This document shows positions 53,101 to 64,000 of a stretch of 64,000 nt of DNA, piece by piece; within the stretch, counting starts at the first letter, position 1, and every line of letters starts with the position of its first letter. The position numbers and the translations under genes are program-made. The stretch is from assembly GCA_964057225.1 (NCBI GenBank), contig OZ059897.1:18848001-18912000 (forward strand), in the 5' to 3' direction. This DNA is from Auanema rhodensis (lineage: Eukaryota; Nematoda; Chromadorea; Rhabditida; Rhabditidae). The notes below the pieces were generated by a model that ran no database searches, was not told the origin of the DNA, and saw only the letters and a program-made list of their open reading frames with translations.

Positions 53101-55458
53101 TATCTCGGTGCATTTTTAAGCTAGCGCAAATCTGATAACACAGATCGACGCAGCTTAAAAATCCGCATCGAATGCACTATACTACATTGAAAAACGCTTA
53201 ATACAAAAATTAGTTATGATCGTTTGAAAAATGATGCATTAGTGTATGTTGAGTTTCCATGTACACTCAACATTGCTTCCAAAAACATTTTGACAAAAAT
53301 TTTTTCGAAAAATTTCAAAATAATTTAGCAAAAAGTAGATGTTTTTAGATTCCATTTTTCAAGGCAAAGACGATGGACAATGTTATTCAACGAAAAAATT
53401 AATTCTTCAGGGTGAAAATCGAGGATATAAGTGTGAACTTATATCAGTTGATATCTCGGTGCATTTTTAAGCTAGCGCAAATCTGATAACACAGATCGAC
53501 GCAGCTTAAAAATCCGCATCGAATGCACTATACTACATTGAGAAACGCTTAATACAAAAATTAGTTATGATCGTTTGAAAAATGATGCATTAGTGTATGT
53601 TGAGTTTCCATGTACACTCAACATTGCTTCCAAAAACATTTTGACAAAAATTTTTTCGAAAAATTTCAAAATAATTTAGCAAAAAATAGATGTTTTTAGA
53701 TTCCATTTTTCAAGGCAAAGACGATGGACAATGTTATTCAACGAAAAAATTAATTCTTCAGGGTGAAAATCGAGGATATAAGTGTGAACTTATATCAGTT
53801 GATATCTCGGTGCATTTTTAAGCTAGCGCAAATCTGATAACACAGATCGACGCAGCTTAAAAATCCGCATCGAATGCACTATACTACATTAAGAAACGCT
53901 TGATACAAGAATTAGTTATGATCGTTTGAAAAATGATGCATTAGTGTATGTTGAGTTTCCATGTACACTCAACATTGCTTCCAAAAACATTTTGACAAAA
54001 ATTTTTTCGAAAAATTTCAAAATAATTTAGCAAAAAGTAGATGTTTTTAGATTCCATTTTTCAAGGCAAAGACGATGGACAATGTTATTCAACGAAGAAA
54101 CTAATTCTTCAGGGTGAAAATCGAGGATATAAGTGTGAACTTATATCAGTTGATATCTCGGTGCATTTTTAAGCTAGCGCGAATCTGATAACACAGATCG
54201 ACGCAGCTTAAAAATCCGCATCGAATGCACTATACTACATTGAGAAACGCTTAATACAAAAATTAGTTATGATCGTTTGAAAAATGATGCGTTAGTGTAT
54301 GTTGAGTTTCCATGTACACTCAACATTGCTTCCAAAAACATTTTGACAAAAATTTTTTCGAAAAATTTCAAAATAATTTAGCAAAAAGTAGATGTTTTTA
54401 GATTCCTTTTTTCAAGGCAAAAACGATGGACAATGTTATTCAACGAAAAAATTATTTCTTCAGGGTGAAAATCGAGGATATAAGTGTGAACTTATATCAG
54501 TTGATATCTCGGTGCATTTTTAAGCTAGCGCAAATCTGATAACACAGATCGACGCAGCTTAAAAATCCGGATCGAATGCACTATACTACATTAAGAAACA
54601 CTTGATACAAAAATTAGTTATGATCGTTTGAAAAATGATGCATTAGTGTATGTTGAGTTTCCATGTACACTCAACATTGCTTCCAAAAACATTTTGACAA
54701 AAATTTTTTCGAAAAATTTCAAAATAATTTAGCAAAAAGTAGATGTTTTTAGATTCCATTTTTCAAGGCAAAGACGATGGACAATGTTATTCAACGAAAA
54801 AATTAATTCTTCAGGGTGAAAATCGAGGATATAAGTGTGAACTTATATCAGTTGATATCTCGGTGCATTTTAAAGCTAGCGCAAATCTGATAACACAGAT
54901 CGACGCAGCTTAAAAATCCGCATCGAATGCACTATACTACATTGAGAAACGCTTAATACAAAAATTAGTTATGATCGTTTGAAAAATGATGCATTAGTGT
55001 ATGTTGAGTTTCCATGTACACTCAACATTGCTTCCAAAAACATTTTGACAAAAATTTTTTCGAAAAATTTCAAAATAATTTAGCGAAAAGTAGATGTTTT
55101 TAGATTCCATTTTTCAAGGCAAAGACGATGGACAATGTTATTCAACGAAAAAATTAATTCTTCAGGGTGAAAATCGAGGATATAAGTGTGAACTTATATC
55201 AGTTGATATCTCGGTGCATTTTTAAGCTAGCGCAAATCTGATAACACAGATCGACGCAGCTTAAAAATCCGCATCGAATGCACTATACTACATTGAAAAA
55301 CGCTTAATACAAAAATTAGTTATGATCGTTTGAAAAATGATGCATTAGTGTATGTTGAGTTTCCATGTACACTCAACATTGCTTCCAAAAACATTTTGAC
55401 AAAAATTTTTTCGAAAAATTTCAAAATAATTTAGCAAAAAGTAGATGTTTTTAGATTC
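50194..55458 (+). repeat. 9-mer relation (M143-M148 repeated as M152-M157; 3,159-bp offset)
   Basis: M144-M148 recur as M153-M157. The clearest marker is a rare unit with four linked changes, G m43, C m47, G m127 and G m237, found in M145 and M154 only. It is followed in both places by a T m2/G m165 unit, an A-at-m116 unit and a GAAAAACGC unit. M143 and M152 match except at m43. Between the copies lies the run M148-M151. Confidence 0.85.
51949..53352 (+). repeat. Run of four like units (M148-M151; 351-bp period)
   Basis: Four consecutive units with A at m190 (TTGAAAAACGCTTAA) and no difference that I could see between them. This is the longest single-type run in the window and points to recent one-unit amplification, since neighbours elsewhere nearly always differ. 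Confidence 0.8.
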
Positions 55459-56160
55459 CATTTTTCAAGGCAAAGACGATGGACAATGTTATTCAACGAA
55501 AAAATTAATTCTTCAGGGTGAAAATCGAGGATATAAGTGTGAACTTATATCAGTTGATATCTCGGTGCATTTTAAAGCTAGCGCAAATCTGATAACACAG
55601 ATCGACGCAGCTTAAAAATCCGCATCGAATGCACTATACTACATTGAGAAACGCTTAATACAAAAATTAGTTATGATCGTTTGAAAAATGATGCATTAGT
55701 GTATGTTGAGTTTCCATGTACACTCAACATTGCTTCCAAAAACATTTTGACAAAAATTTTTTCGAAAAATTTCAAAATAATTTAGCGAAAAGTAGATGTT
55801 TTTAGATTCCATTTTTCAAGGCAAAGACGATGGACAATGTTATTCAACGAAAAAATTAATTCTTCAGGGTGAAAATCGAGGATATAAGTGTGAACTTATA
55901 TCAGTTGATATCTCGGTGCATTTTTAAGCTAGCGCAAATCTGATAACACAGATCGACGCAGCTTAAAAATCCGCATCGAATGCACTATACTACATTGAAA
56001 AACGCTTAATACAAAAATTAGTTATGATCGTTTGAAAAATGATGCATTAGTGTATGTTGAGTTTCCATGTACACTCAACATTGCTTCCAAAAACATTTTG
56101 ACAAAAATTTTTTCGAAAAATTTCAAAATAATTTAGCAAAAAGTAGATGTTTTTAGATTC
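54757..56160 (+). repeat. 2-mer repeat, two copies (M156-M157, M158-M159; 702-bp period)
   Basis: An A-at-m116 unit ending GCGAAAAG followed by a TTGAAAAACGC unit, then the same pair again. M156-M157 also correspond to M147-M148 in the 9-mer relation. Confidence 0.8.
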
Positions 56161-59100
56161 CATTTTTCAAGGCAAAGACGATGGACAATGTTATTCAACG
56201 AAAAAATTAATTCTTCAGGGTGAAAATCGAGGATATAAGTGTGAACTTATATCAGTTGATATCTCGGTGCATTTTTAAGCTAGCGCAAATCTGATAACAC
56301 AGATCGACGCAGCTTAAAAATCCGCATCGAATGCACTATACTACATTGAGAAACGCTTAATACAAAAATTAGTTATGATCGTTTGAAAAATGATGCATTA
56401 GTGTATGTTGAGTTTCCATGTACACTCAACATTGCTTCCAAAAACATTTTGACAAAAATTTTTTCGAAAAATTTCAAAATAATTTAGCAAAAAGTAGATG
56501 TTTTTAGATTCCATTTTTCAAGGCAAAGACGATGGACAATGTTATTCAACGAAAAAATTAATTCTTCAGGGTGAAAATCGAGGATATAAGTGTGAACTTA
56601 TATCAGTTGATATCTCGGTGCATTTTTAAGCTAGCGCAAATCTGATAACACAGATCGACGCAGCTTAAAAATCCGCATCGAATGCACTATACTACATTGA
56701 AAAACGCTTAATACAAGAATTAGTTATGATCGTTTGAAAAATGATGCATTAGTGTATGTTGAGTTTCCATGTACACTCAACATTGCTTCCAAAAACATTT
56801 TGACAAAAATTTTTTCGAAAAATTTCAAAATAATTTAGCAAAAAGTAGATGTTTTTAGATTCCATTTTTGAAGGCAAAGACGATGGACAATGTTATTCAA
56901 CGAAGAAATTAATTCTTCACGGTGAAAATCGAGGATATAAGTGTGAACTTATATCAGTTGATATCTCGGTGCATTTTTAAGCTAGCGCAAATCTGATATC
57001 ACAGATCGACGCAGCTTAAAAATCCGCATCGAATGCACTATACTACATTGAGAAACGCTTAATACAAAAATTAGTTATGATCGTTTGAAAAATGATGCAT
57101 TAGTGTATGTTGAGTTTCCATGTACACTCAACATTGCTTCCAAAAACATTTTGACAAAAATTTTTTCGAAAAATTTCAAAATAATTTAGCAAAAAGTAGA
57201 TGTTTTAAGATTCCATTTTTCAAGGCAAAGACGATGGACAATGTTATTCAACGAAAAAATTAATTCTTCAGGGTGAAAATCGAGGATATAAGTGTGAACT
57301 TATATCAGTTGATATCTCGGTGCATTTTAAAGCTAGCGCAAATCTGATAACACAGATCGACGCAGCTTAAAAATCCGCATCGAATGCACTATACTACATT
57401 GAGAAACGCTTAATACAAAAATTAGTTATGATCGTTTGAAAAATGATGCATTAGTGTATGTTGAGTTTCCATGTACACTCAACATTGCTTCCAAAAACAT
57501 TTTGACAAAAATTTTTTCGAAAAATTTCAAAATAATTTAGCAAAAAGTAGATGTTTTTAGATTCCATTTTTCAAGGCAAAGACGATGGACAATGTTATTC
57601 AACGAAAAAATTAATTCTTCAGGGTGAAAATCGAGGATATAAGTGTGAACTTATATCAGTTGATATCTCGGTGCATTTTTAAGCTAGCGCAAATCTGATA
57701 ACACAGATCGACGCAGCTTAAAAATCCGCATCGAATGCACTATACTACATTGAAAAACGCTTAATACAAGAATTAGTTATGATCGTTTGAAAAATGATGC
57801 ATTAGTGTATGTTGAGTTTCCATGTACACTCAACATTGCTTCCAAAAACATTTTGACAAAAATTTTTTCGAAAAATTTCAAAATAATTTAGCAAAAAGTA
57901 GATGTTTTTAGATTCCATTTTTCAAGGCAAAGACGATGGACAATGTTATTCAACGAAAAAATTAATTCTTCAGGGTGAAAATCGAGGATATAAGTGTGAA
58001 CTTATATCAGTTGATATCTCGGTGCATTTTTAAGCTAGCGCAAATCTGATAACACAGATCGACGCAGCTTAAAAATCCGCATCGAATGCACTTTACTACA
58101 TTGAGAAACGCTTAATACAAAAATTAGTTATGATCGTTTGAAAAATGATGCATTAGTGTATGTTGAGTTTCCATGTACACTCAACATTGCTTCCAAAAAC
58201 ATTTTGACAAAAATTTTTTCGAAAAATTTCAAAATAATTTAGCAAAAAGTAGATGTTTTTAGATTCCTTTTTTCAAGGCAAAAACGATGGACAATGTTAT
58301 TCAACGAAAAAATTATTTCTTCAGGGTGAAAATCGAGGATATAAGTGTGAGCTTATATCAGTTGATATCTCGGTGCATTTTTAAGCTAGCGCAAATCTGA
58401 TAACACAGATCGACGCAGCTTAAAAATCCGGATCGAATGCACTATACTACATTAAGAAACACTTGATACAAAAATTAGTTATGATCGTTTGAAAAATGAT
58501 GCATTAGTGTATGTTGAGTTTCCATGTACACTCAACATTGCTTCCAAAAACATTTTGACAAAAATTTTTTCGAAAAATTTCAAAATAATTTAGCAAAAAG
58601 TAGATGTTTTTAGATTCCATTTTTCAAGGCAAAGACGATGGACAATGTTATTCAACGAAGAAATTAATTCTTCAGGGTGAAAATCGAGGATATAAGTGTG
58701 AACTTATATCAGTTGATATCTCGGTGCATTTTTAAGCTAGCGCAAATCTGATAACACAGATCGACGCAGCTTAAAAATCCGCATCGAATGCACTATACTA
58801 CATTGAGAAACGCTTAATACAAAAATTAGTTATGATCGTTTGAAAAATGATGCATTAGTGTATGTTGAGTTTCCATGTACACTCAACATTGCTTCCAAAA
58901 ACATTTTGACAAAAATTTTTTCGAAAAATTTCAAAATAATTTAGCAGAAAGTAGATGTTTTAAGATTCCATTTTTCAAGGCAAAGACGATGGACAATGTT
59001 ATTCAACGAAAAAATTAATTCTTCAGGGTGAAAATCGAGGATATAAGTGTGAACTTATATCAGTTGATATCTCGGTGCATTTTAAAGCTAGCGCAAATCT

Positions 59101-62100
59101 GATAACACAGATCGACGCAGCTTAAAAATCCGCATCGAATGCACTATACTACATTGAGAAACGCTTAATACAAAAATTAGTTATGATCGTTTGAAAAATG
59201 ATGCATTAGTGTATGTTGAGTTTCCATGTACACTCAACATTGCTTCCAAAAACATTTTGACAAAAATTTTTTCGAAAAATTTCAAAATAATTTAGCAAAA
59301 AGTAGATGTTTTTAGATCCCATTTTTCAAGGCAAAGACGATGGACAATGTTATTCAACGAAAAAATTAATTCTTCAGGGTGAAAATCGAGGATATAAGTG
59401 TGAACTTATATCAGTTGATATCTCGGTGCATTTTTAAGCTAGCGCAAATCTGATAACACAGATCGACGCAGCTTAAAAATCCGCATCGAATGCACTATAC
59501 TACATTGAGAAACGCTTAATACAAAAATTAGTTATGATCGTTTGAAAAATGATGCATTAGTGTATGTTGAGTTTCCATGTACACTCAACATTGCTTCCAA
59601 AAACATTTTGACAAAAATTTTTTCGAAAAATTTCAAAATAATTTAGCAAAAAGTAGATGTTTTTAGATTCCATTTTTCAAGGCAAAGACGATGGACAATG
59701 TTATTCAACGAAAAAATTAATTCTTCAGGGTGAAAATCGAGGATATAAGTGTGAACTTATATCAGTTGATATCTCGGTGCATTTTTAAGCTAGCGCAAAT
59801 CTGATAACACAGATCGACGCAGCTTAAAAATCCGGATCGAATGCACTATACTACATTAAGAAACACTTGATACAAAAATTAGTTATGATCGTTTGAAAAA
59901 TGATGCATTAGTGTATGTTGAGTTTCCATGTACACTCAACATTGCTTCCAAAAACATTTTGACAAAAATTTTTTCGAAAAATTTCAAAATAATTTAGCAA
60001 AAAGTAGATGTTTTTAGATTCCATTTTTCAAGGCAAAGACGATGGACAATGTTATTCAACGAAAAAATTAATTCTTCAGGGTGAAAATCGAGGATATAAG
60101 TGTGAACTTATATCAGTTGATATCTCGGTGCATTTTTAAGCTAGCGCAAATCTGATAACACAGATCGACGCAGCTTAAAAATCCGCATCGAATGCACTAT
60201 ACTACATTGAGAAACGCTTAATACAAAAATTAGTTATGATCGTTTGAAAAATGATGCATTAGTGTATGTTGAGTTTCCATGTACACTCAACATTGCTTCC
60301 AAAAACATTTTGACAAAAATTTTTTCGAAAAATTTCAAAATAATTTAGCAAAAAGTAGATGTTTTAAGATTCCATTTTTCAAGGCAAAGACGATGGACAA
60401 TGTTATTCAACGAAAAAATTAATTCTTCAGGGTGAAAATCGAGGATATAAGTGTGAACTTATATCAGTTGATATCTCGGTGCATTTTAAAGCTAGCGCAA
60501 ATCTGATAACACAGATCGACGCAGCTTAAAAATCCGCATCGAATGCACTATACTACATTGAGAAACGCTTAATACAAAAATTAGTTATGATCGTTTGAAA
60601 AATGATGCATTAGTGTATGTTGAGTTTCCATGTACACTCAACATTGCTTCCAAAAACATTTTGACAAAAATTTTTTCGAAAAATTTCAAAATAATTTAGC
60701 AAAAAGTAGATGTTTTTAGATTCCATTTTTCAAGGCAAAGACGATGGACAATGTTATTCAACGAAAAAATTAATTCTTCAGGGTGAAAATCGAGGATATA
60801 AGTGTGAACTTATATCAGTTGATATCTCGGTGCATTTTTAAGCTAGCGCAAATCTGATAACACAGATCGACGCAGCTTAAAAATCCGGATCGAATGCACT
60901 ATACTACATTAAGAAACACTTGATACAAAAATTAGTTATGATCGTTTGAAAAATGATGCATTAGTGTATGTTGAGTTTCCATGTACACTCAACATTGCTT
61001 CCAAAAACATTTTGACAAAAATTTTTTCGAAAAATTTCAAAATAATTTAGCAAAAAGTAGATGTTTTTAGATTCCATTTTTCAAGGCAAAGACGATGGAC
61101 AATGTTATTCAACGAAAAAATTAATTCTTCAGGGTGAAAATCGAGGATATAAGTGTGAACTTATATCAGTTGATATCTCGGTGCATTTTTAAGCTAGCGC
61201 AAATCTGATAACACAGATCGACGCAGCTTAAAAATCCGCATCGAATGCACTATACTACATTGAAAAACGCTTGATACAAAAATTAGTTATGATCGTTTGA
61301 AAAATGATGCATTAGTGTATGTTGAGTTTCCATGTACACTCAACATTGCTTCCAAAAACATTTCGACAAAAATTTTTTCGAAAAATTTCAAAATAATTTA
61401 GCAAAAAGTAGATGTTTTTAGATTCCATTTCTCAAGGCAAAGACGATAGACAATGTTATTCAACGAAAAAATTAATTCTTCAGGGTGAAAATCGAGGATA
61501 TAAGTGTGAACTTATATCAGTTGATATCTCGGTGCATTTTTAAGCTAGCGCAAATCTGATAACACAGATCGACGCAGCTTAAAAATCCGCATCGAATGCA
61601 CTATACTACATTGAGAAACGCTTACTACAAAAATTAGTTATGATCGTTTGAAAAATGATGCATTAGTGTATGTTGAGTTTCCATGTACACTCAACATTGC
61701 TTCCAAAAACATTTTGACAAAAATTTTTTCGAAAAATTTCAAAATAATTTAGCAAAAAGTAGATGTTTTTAGATTCCATTTTTCAAGGCAAAGACGATGG
61801 ACAATGTTATTCAACGAAAAAATTAATTCTTCAGGGTGAAAATCGAGGATATAAGTGTGAACTTATATCAGTTGATATCTCGGTGCATTTTTAAGCTAGC
61901 GCAAATCTGATAACACAGATCGACGCAGCTTAAAAATCCGGATCGAATGCACTATACTACATTAAGAAACACTTGATACAAAAATTAGTTATGATCGTTT
62001 GAAAAATGATGCATTAGTGTATGTTGAGTTTCCATGTACACTCAACATTGCTTCCAAAAACATTTTGACAAAAATTTTTTCGAAAAATTTCAAAATAATT

Positions 62101-63882
62101 TAGCAAAAAGTAGATGTTTTTAGATTCCATTTTTCAAGGCAAAGACGATGGACAATGTTATTCAACGAAAAAATTAATTCTTCAGGGTGAAAATCGAGGA
62201 TATAAGTGTGAACTTATATCAGTTGATATCTCGGTGCATTTTTAAGCTAGCGCAAATCTGATAACACAGATCGACGCAGCTTAAAAATCCGCATCGAATG
62301 CACTATACTACATTGAGAAACGCTTAATACAAAAATTAGTTATGATCGTTTGAAAAATGATGCATTAGTGTATGTTGAGTTTCCATGTACACTCAACATT
62401 GCTTCCAAAAACATTTTGACAAAAATGTTTTCGAAAAATTTCAAAATAATTTAGCAAAAAGTAGATGTTTTAAGATTCCATTTTTCAAGGCAAAGACGAT
62501 GGACAATGTTATTCAACGAAAAAATTAATTCTTCAGGGTGAAAATCGAGGATATAAGTGTGAACTTATATCAGTTGATATCTCGGTGCATTTTTAAGCTA
62601 GCGCAAATCTGATAACACAGATCGACGCAGCTTAAAAATCCGCATCGAATGCACTATACTACATTGAGAAACACTTACTACAAAAATTAGTTATGATCGT
62701 TTGAAAAATGATGCATTAGTGTATGTTGAGTTTCCATGTACACTCAACATTGCTTCCAAAAACATTTTGACAAAAATTTTTTCGAAAAATTTCAAAATAA
62801 TTTAGCAAAAAGTAGATGTTTTTAGATTCCATTTTTCAAGGCAAAGACGATGGACAATGTTATTCAACGAAAAAATTAATTCTTCAGGGTGAAAATCGAG
62901 GATATAAGTGTGAACTTATATCAGTTGATATCTCGGTGCATTTTTAAGCTAGCGCAAATCTGATAACACAGATCGACGCAGCTTAAAAATCCGGATCGAA
63001 TGCACTATACTACATTAAGAAACACTTGATACAAAAATTAGTTATGATCGTTTGAAAAATGATGCATTAGTGTATGTTGAGTTTCCATGTACACTCAACA
63101 TTGCTTCCAAAAACATTTTGACAAAAATTTTTTCGAAAAATTTCAAAATAATTTAGCAAAAAGTAGATGTTTTAAGATTCCATTTTTCAAGGCAAAGACG
63201 ATGGACAATGTTATTCAACGAAAAAATTAATTCTTCAGGGTGAAAATCGAGGATATAAGTGTGAACTTATATCAGTTGATATCTCGGTGCATTTTAAAGC
63301 TAGCGCAAATCTGATAACACAGATCGACGCAGCTTAAAAATCCGCATCGAATGCACTATACTACATTGAGAAACGCTTAATACAAAAATTAGTTATGATC
63401 GTTTGAAAAATGATGCATTAGTGTATGTTGAGTTTCCATGTACACTCAACATTGCTTCCAAAAACATTTTGACAAAAATTTTTTCGAAAAATTTCAAAAT
63501 AATTTAGCAAAAAGTAGATGTTTTTAGATTCCATTTTTCAAGGCAAAGACGATGGACAATGTTATTCAACGAAAAAATTAATTCTTCAGGGTGAAAATCG
63601 AGGATATAAGTGTGAACTTATATCAGTTGATATCTCGGTGCATTTTTAAGCTAGCGCAAATCTGATAACACAGATCGACGCAGCTTAAAAATCCGGATCG
63701 AATGCACTATACTACATTAAGAAACACTTGATACAAAAATTAGTTATGATCGTTTGAAAAATGATGCATTAGTGTATGTTGAGTTTCCATGTACACTCAA
63801 CATTGCTTCCAAAAACATTTTGACAAAAATTTTTTCGAAAAATTTCAAAATAATTTAGCAAAAAGTAGATGTTTTTAGATTC
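56161..63882 (+). repeat. Units M160-M181, right-hand mosaic
   Basis: Mostly plain units alternating with A-at-m116 and G-at-m165 units. M161 and M164 share the combination A m190 with G m206. M162 has three private changes (56870, 56920, 56999). M165 has T at m178 and M166 has G at m85. M168 has C at m350, M177 has G at m301, and M175 and M178 share C at m200. M174-M175 carry the C m290 then C m6/A m23 haplotype, otherwise confined to the first 14.7 kb. No long HOR is evident. Confidence 0.75.
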
Positions 63883-64000
63883 CATTTTTCAAGGCAAAGA
63901 CGATGGACAATGTTATTCAACGAAAAAATTAATTCTTCAGGGTGAAAATCGAGGATATAAGTGTGAACTTATATCAGTTGATATCTCGGTGCATTTTTAA
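63883..64000 (+). repeat. Partial unit M182, cut by the window edge
   Basis: The first 118 bases of a plain unit, in register with all the others. The array continues beyond the window. Confidence 0.95.

Larger units (their letters stand above)
1..64000 (+). repeat. 351-bp satellite DNA array, 182.3 head-to-tail units
   Basis: The whole window is one tandem array. The start motif CATTTTTCAAGGCAAAG (or a variant of it) recurs at 1, 352, 703, 1054, 1405 and so on, and still falls exactly on 351n+1 at 35101, 49141, 56161 and 63883. Units differ from each other by only a few substitutions. All copies have the same orientation and no other sequence interrupts them. Long arrays of this type are known from centromeric, pericentromeric or subtelomeric heterochromatin of eukaryotes; that this array is centromeric is inference only. 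The family was not recognised. Neither end of the array lies in the window. No function can be assigned from sequence alone. Confidence 0.98.

Noticed and set aside
1-64000. CRISPR array
   Set aside because: The periodicity is of whole 351-bp units with no short repeat and unique-spacer pattern; all parts of the unit repeat.
1-64000. Tandem 5S rRNA, tRNA, snRNA or histone gene array
   Set aside because: A unit of about 350 bp could hold a 5S gene, but there is no 5S-like GC-rich segment, no cloverleaf or internal promoter box that I recognise, and no long reading frame.
1-64000. Telomeric repeats such as TTAGG or TTAGGG
   Set aside because: No run of such short repeats was found.

Overview
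The window holds one thing from end to end: an uninterrupted head-to-tail satellite DNA array with a 351-bp repeat unit. If the first base is called m1, a new unit begins at every position 351n+1. The register still holds at 63883, so there are 182 complete units (numbered M0 to M181 here) and a 118-bp partial unit (M182). No net insertion or deletion was found over 64 kb, all units lie in the same orientation, and both window edges cut the array. I see no protein gene, RNA gene, transposon, telomeric repeat or unique sequence.

The unit is AT-rich (111 G+C of 351, about 32%) and has stop codons in its frames. CpG is not depleted (12-13 seen, about 9 expected from base composition). Such long arrays are typical of eukaryotic centromeric or pericentromeric heterochromatin, and an AT-rich unit without CpG loss would suit an invertebrate such as an insect or nematode. 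I do not recognise the family and cannot name the species. The unit contains several inverted repeats: a perfect 9-bp hairpin with a 4-base loop (m72-93), an interrupted 51-bp dyad (m111-161), a 9-bp stem with a 10-base loop (m245-272) and an AT palindrome (m296-314).

Units differ at a limited set of diagnostic sites (for example m2, m6, m17, m23, m33, m43, m50, m115/116, m165, m188-206, m224, m290, m329-334, m345). Reading these as a barcode shows nested higher-order repeats (HORs) that change along the array. Left part (1-15795): 4-mer and 6-mer HORs and a 7-unit block with its own variants. Middle (15796-35100): 4-mer, then A-B-C-A-B-D 6-mer, then 8-mer HORs. Next (35101-49842): two copies of a 21-unit, 7,371-bp HOR that I could not tell apart at the diagnostic sites except at the last unit, each carrying a nested 5-unit repeat. 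Right part (49843-64000): a 9-unit duplication with a rare four-marker unit, a run of four like units, a two-unit repeat, then a mosaic.

The picture is of an array homogenised by repeated unequal exchange and/or gene conversion at many scales (inference). No gene system was found. The points most worth checking are the 21-mer HOR, the complete lack of indels, the uneven spread of variation within the unit, and the inverted repeats. All variant calls were made by eye.
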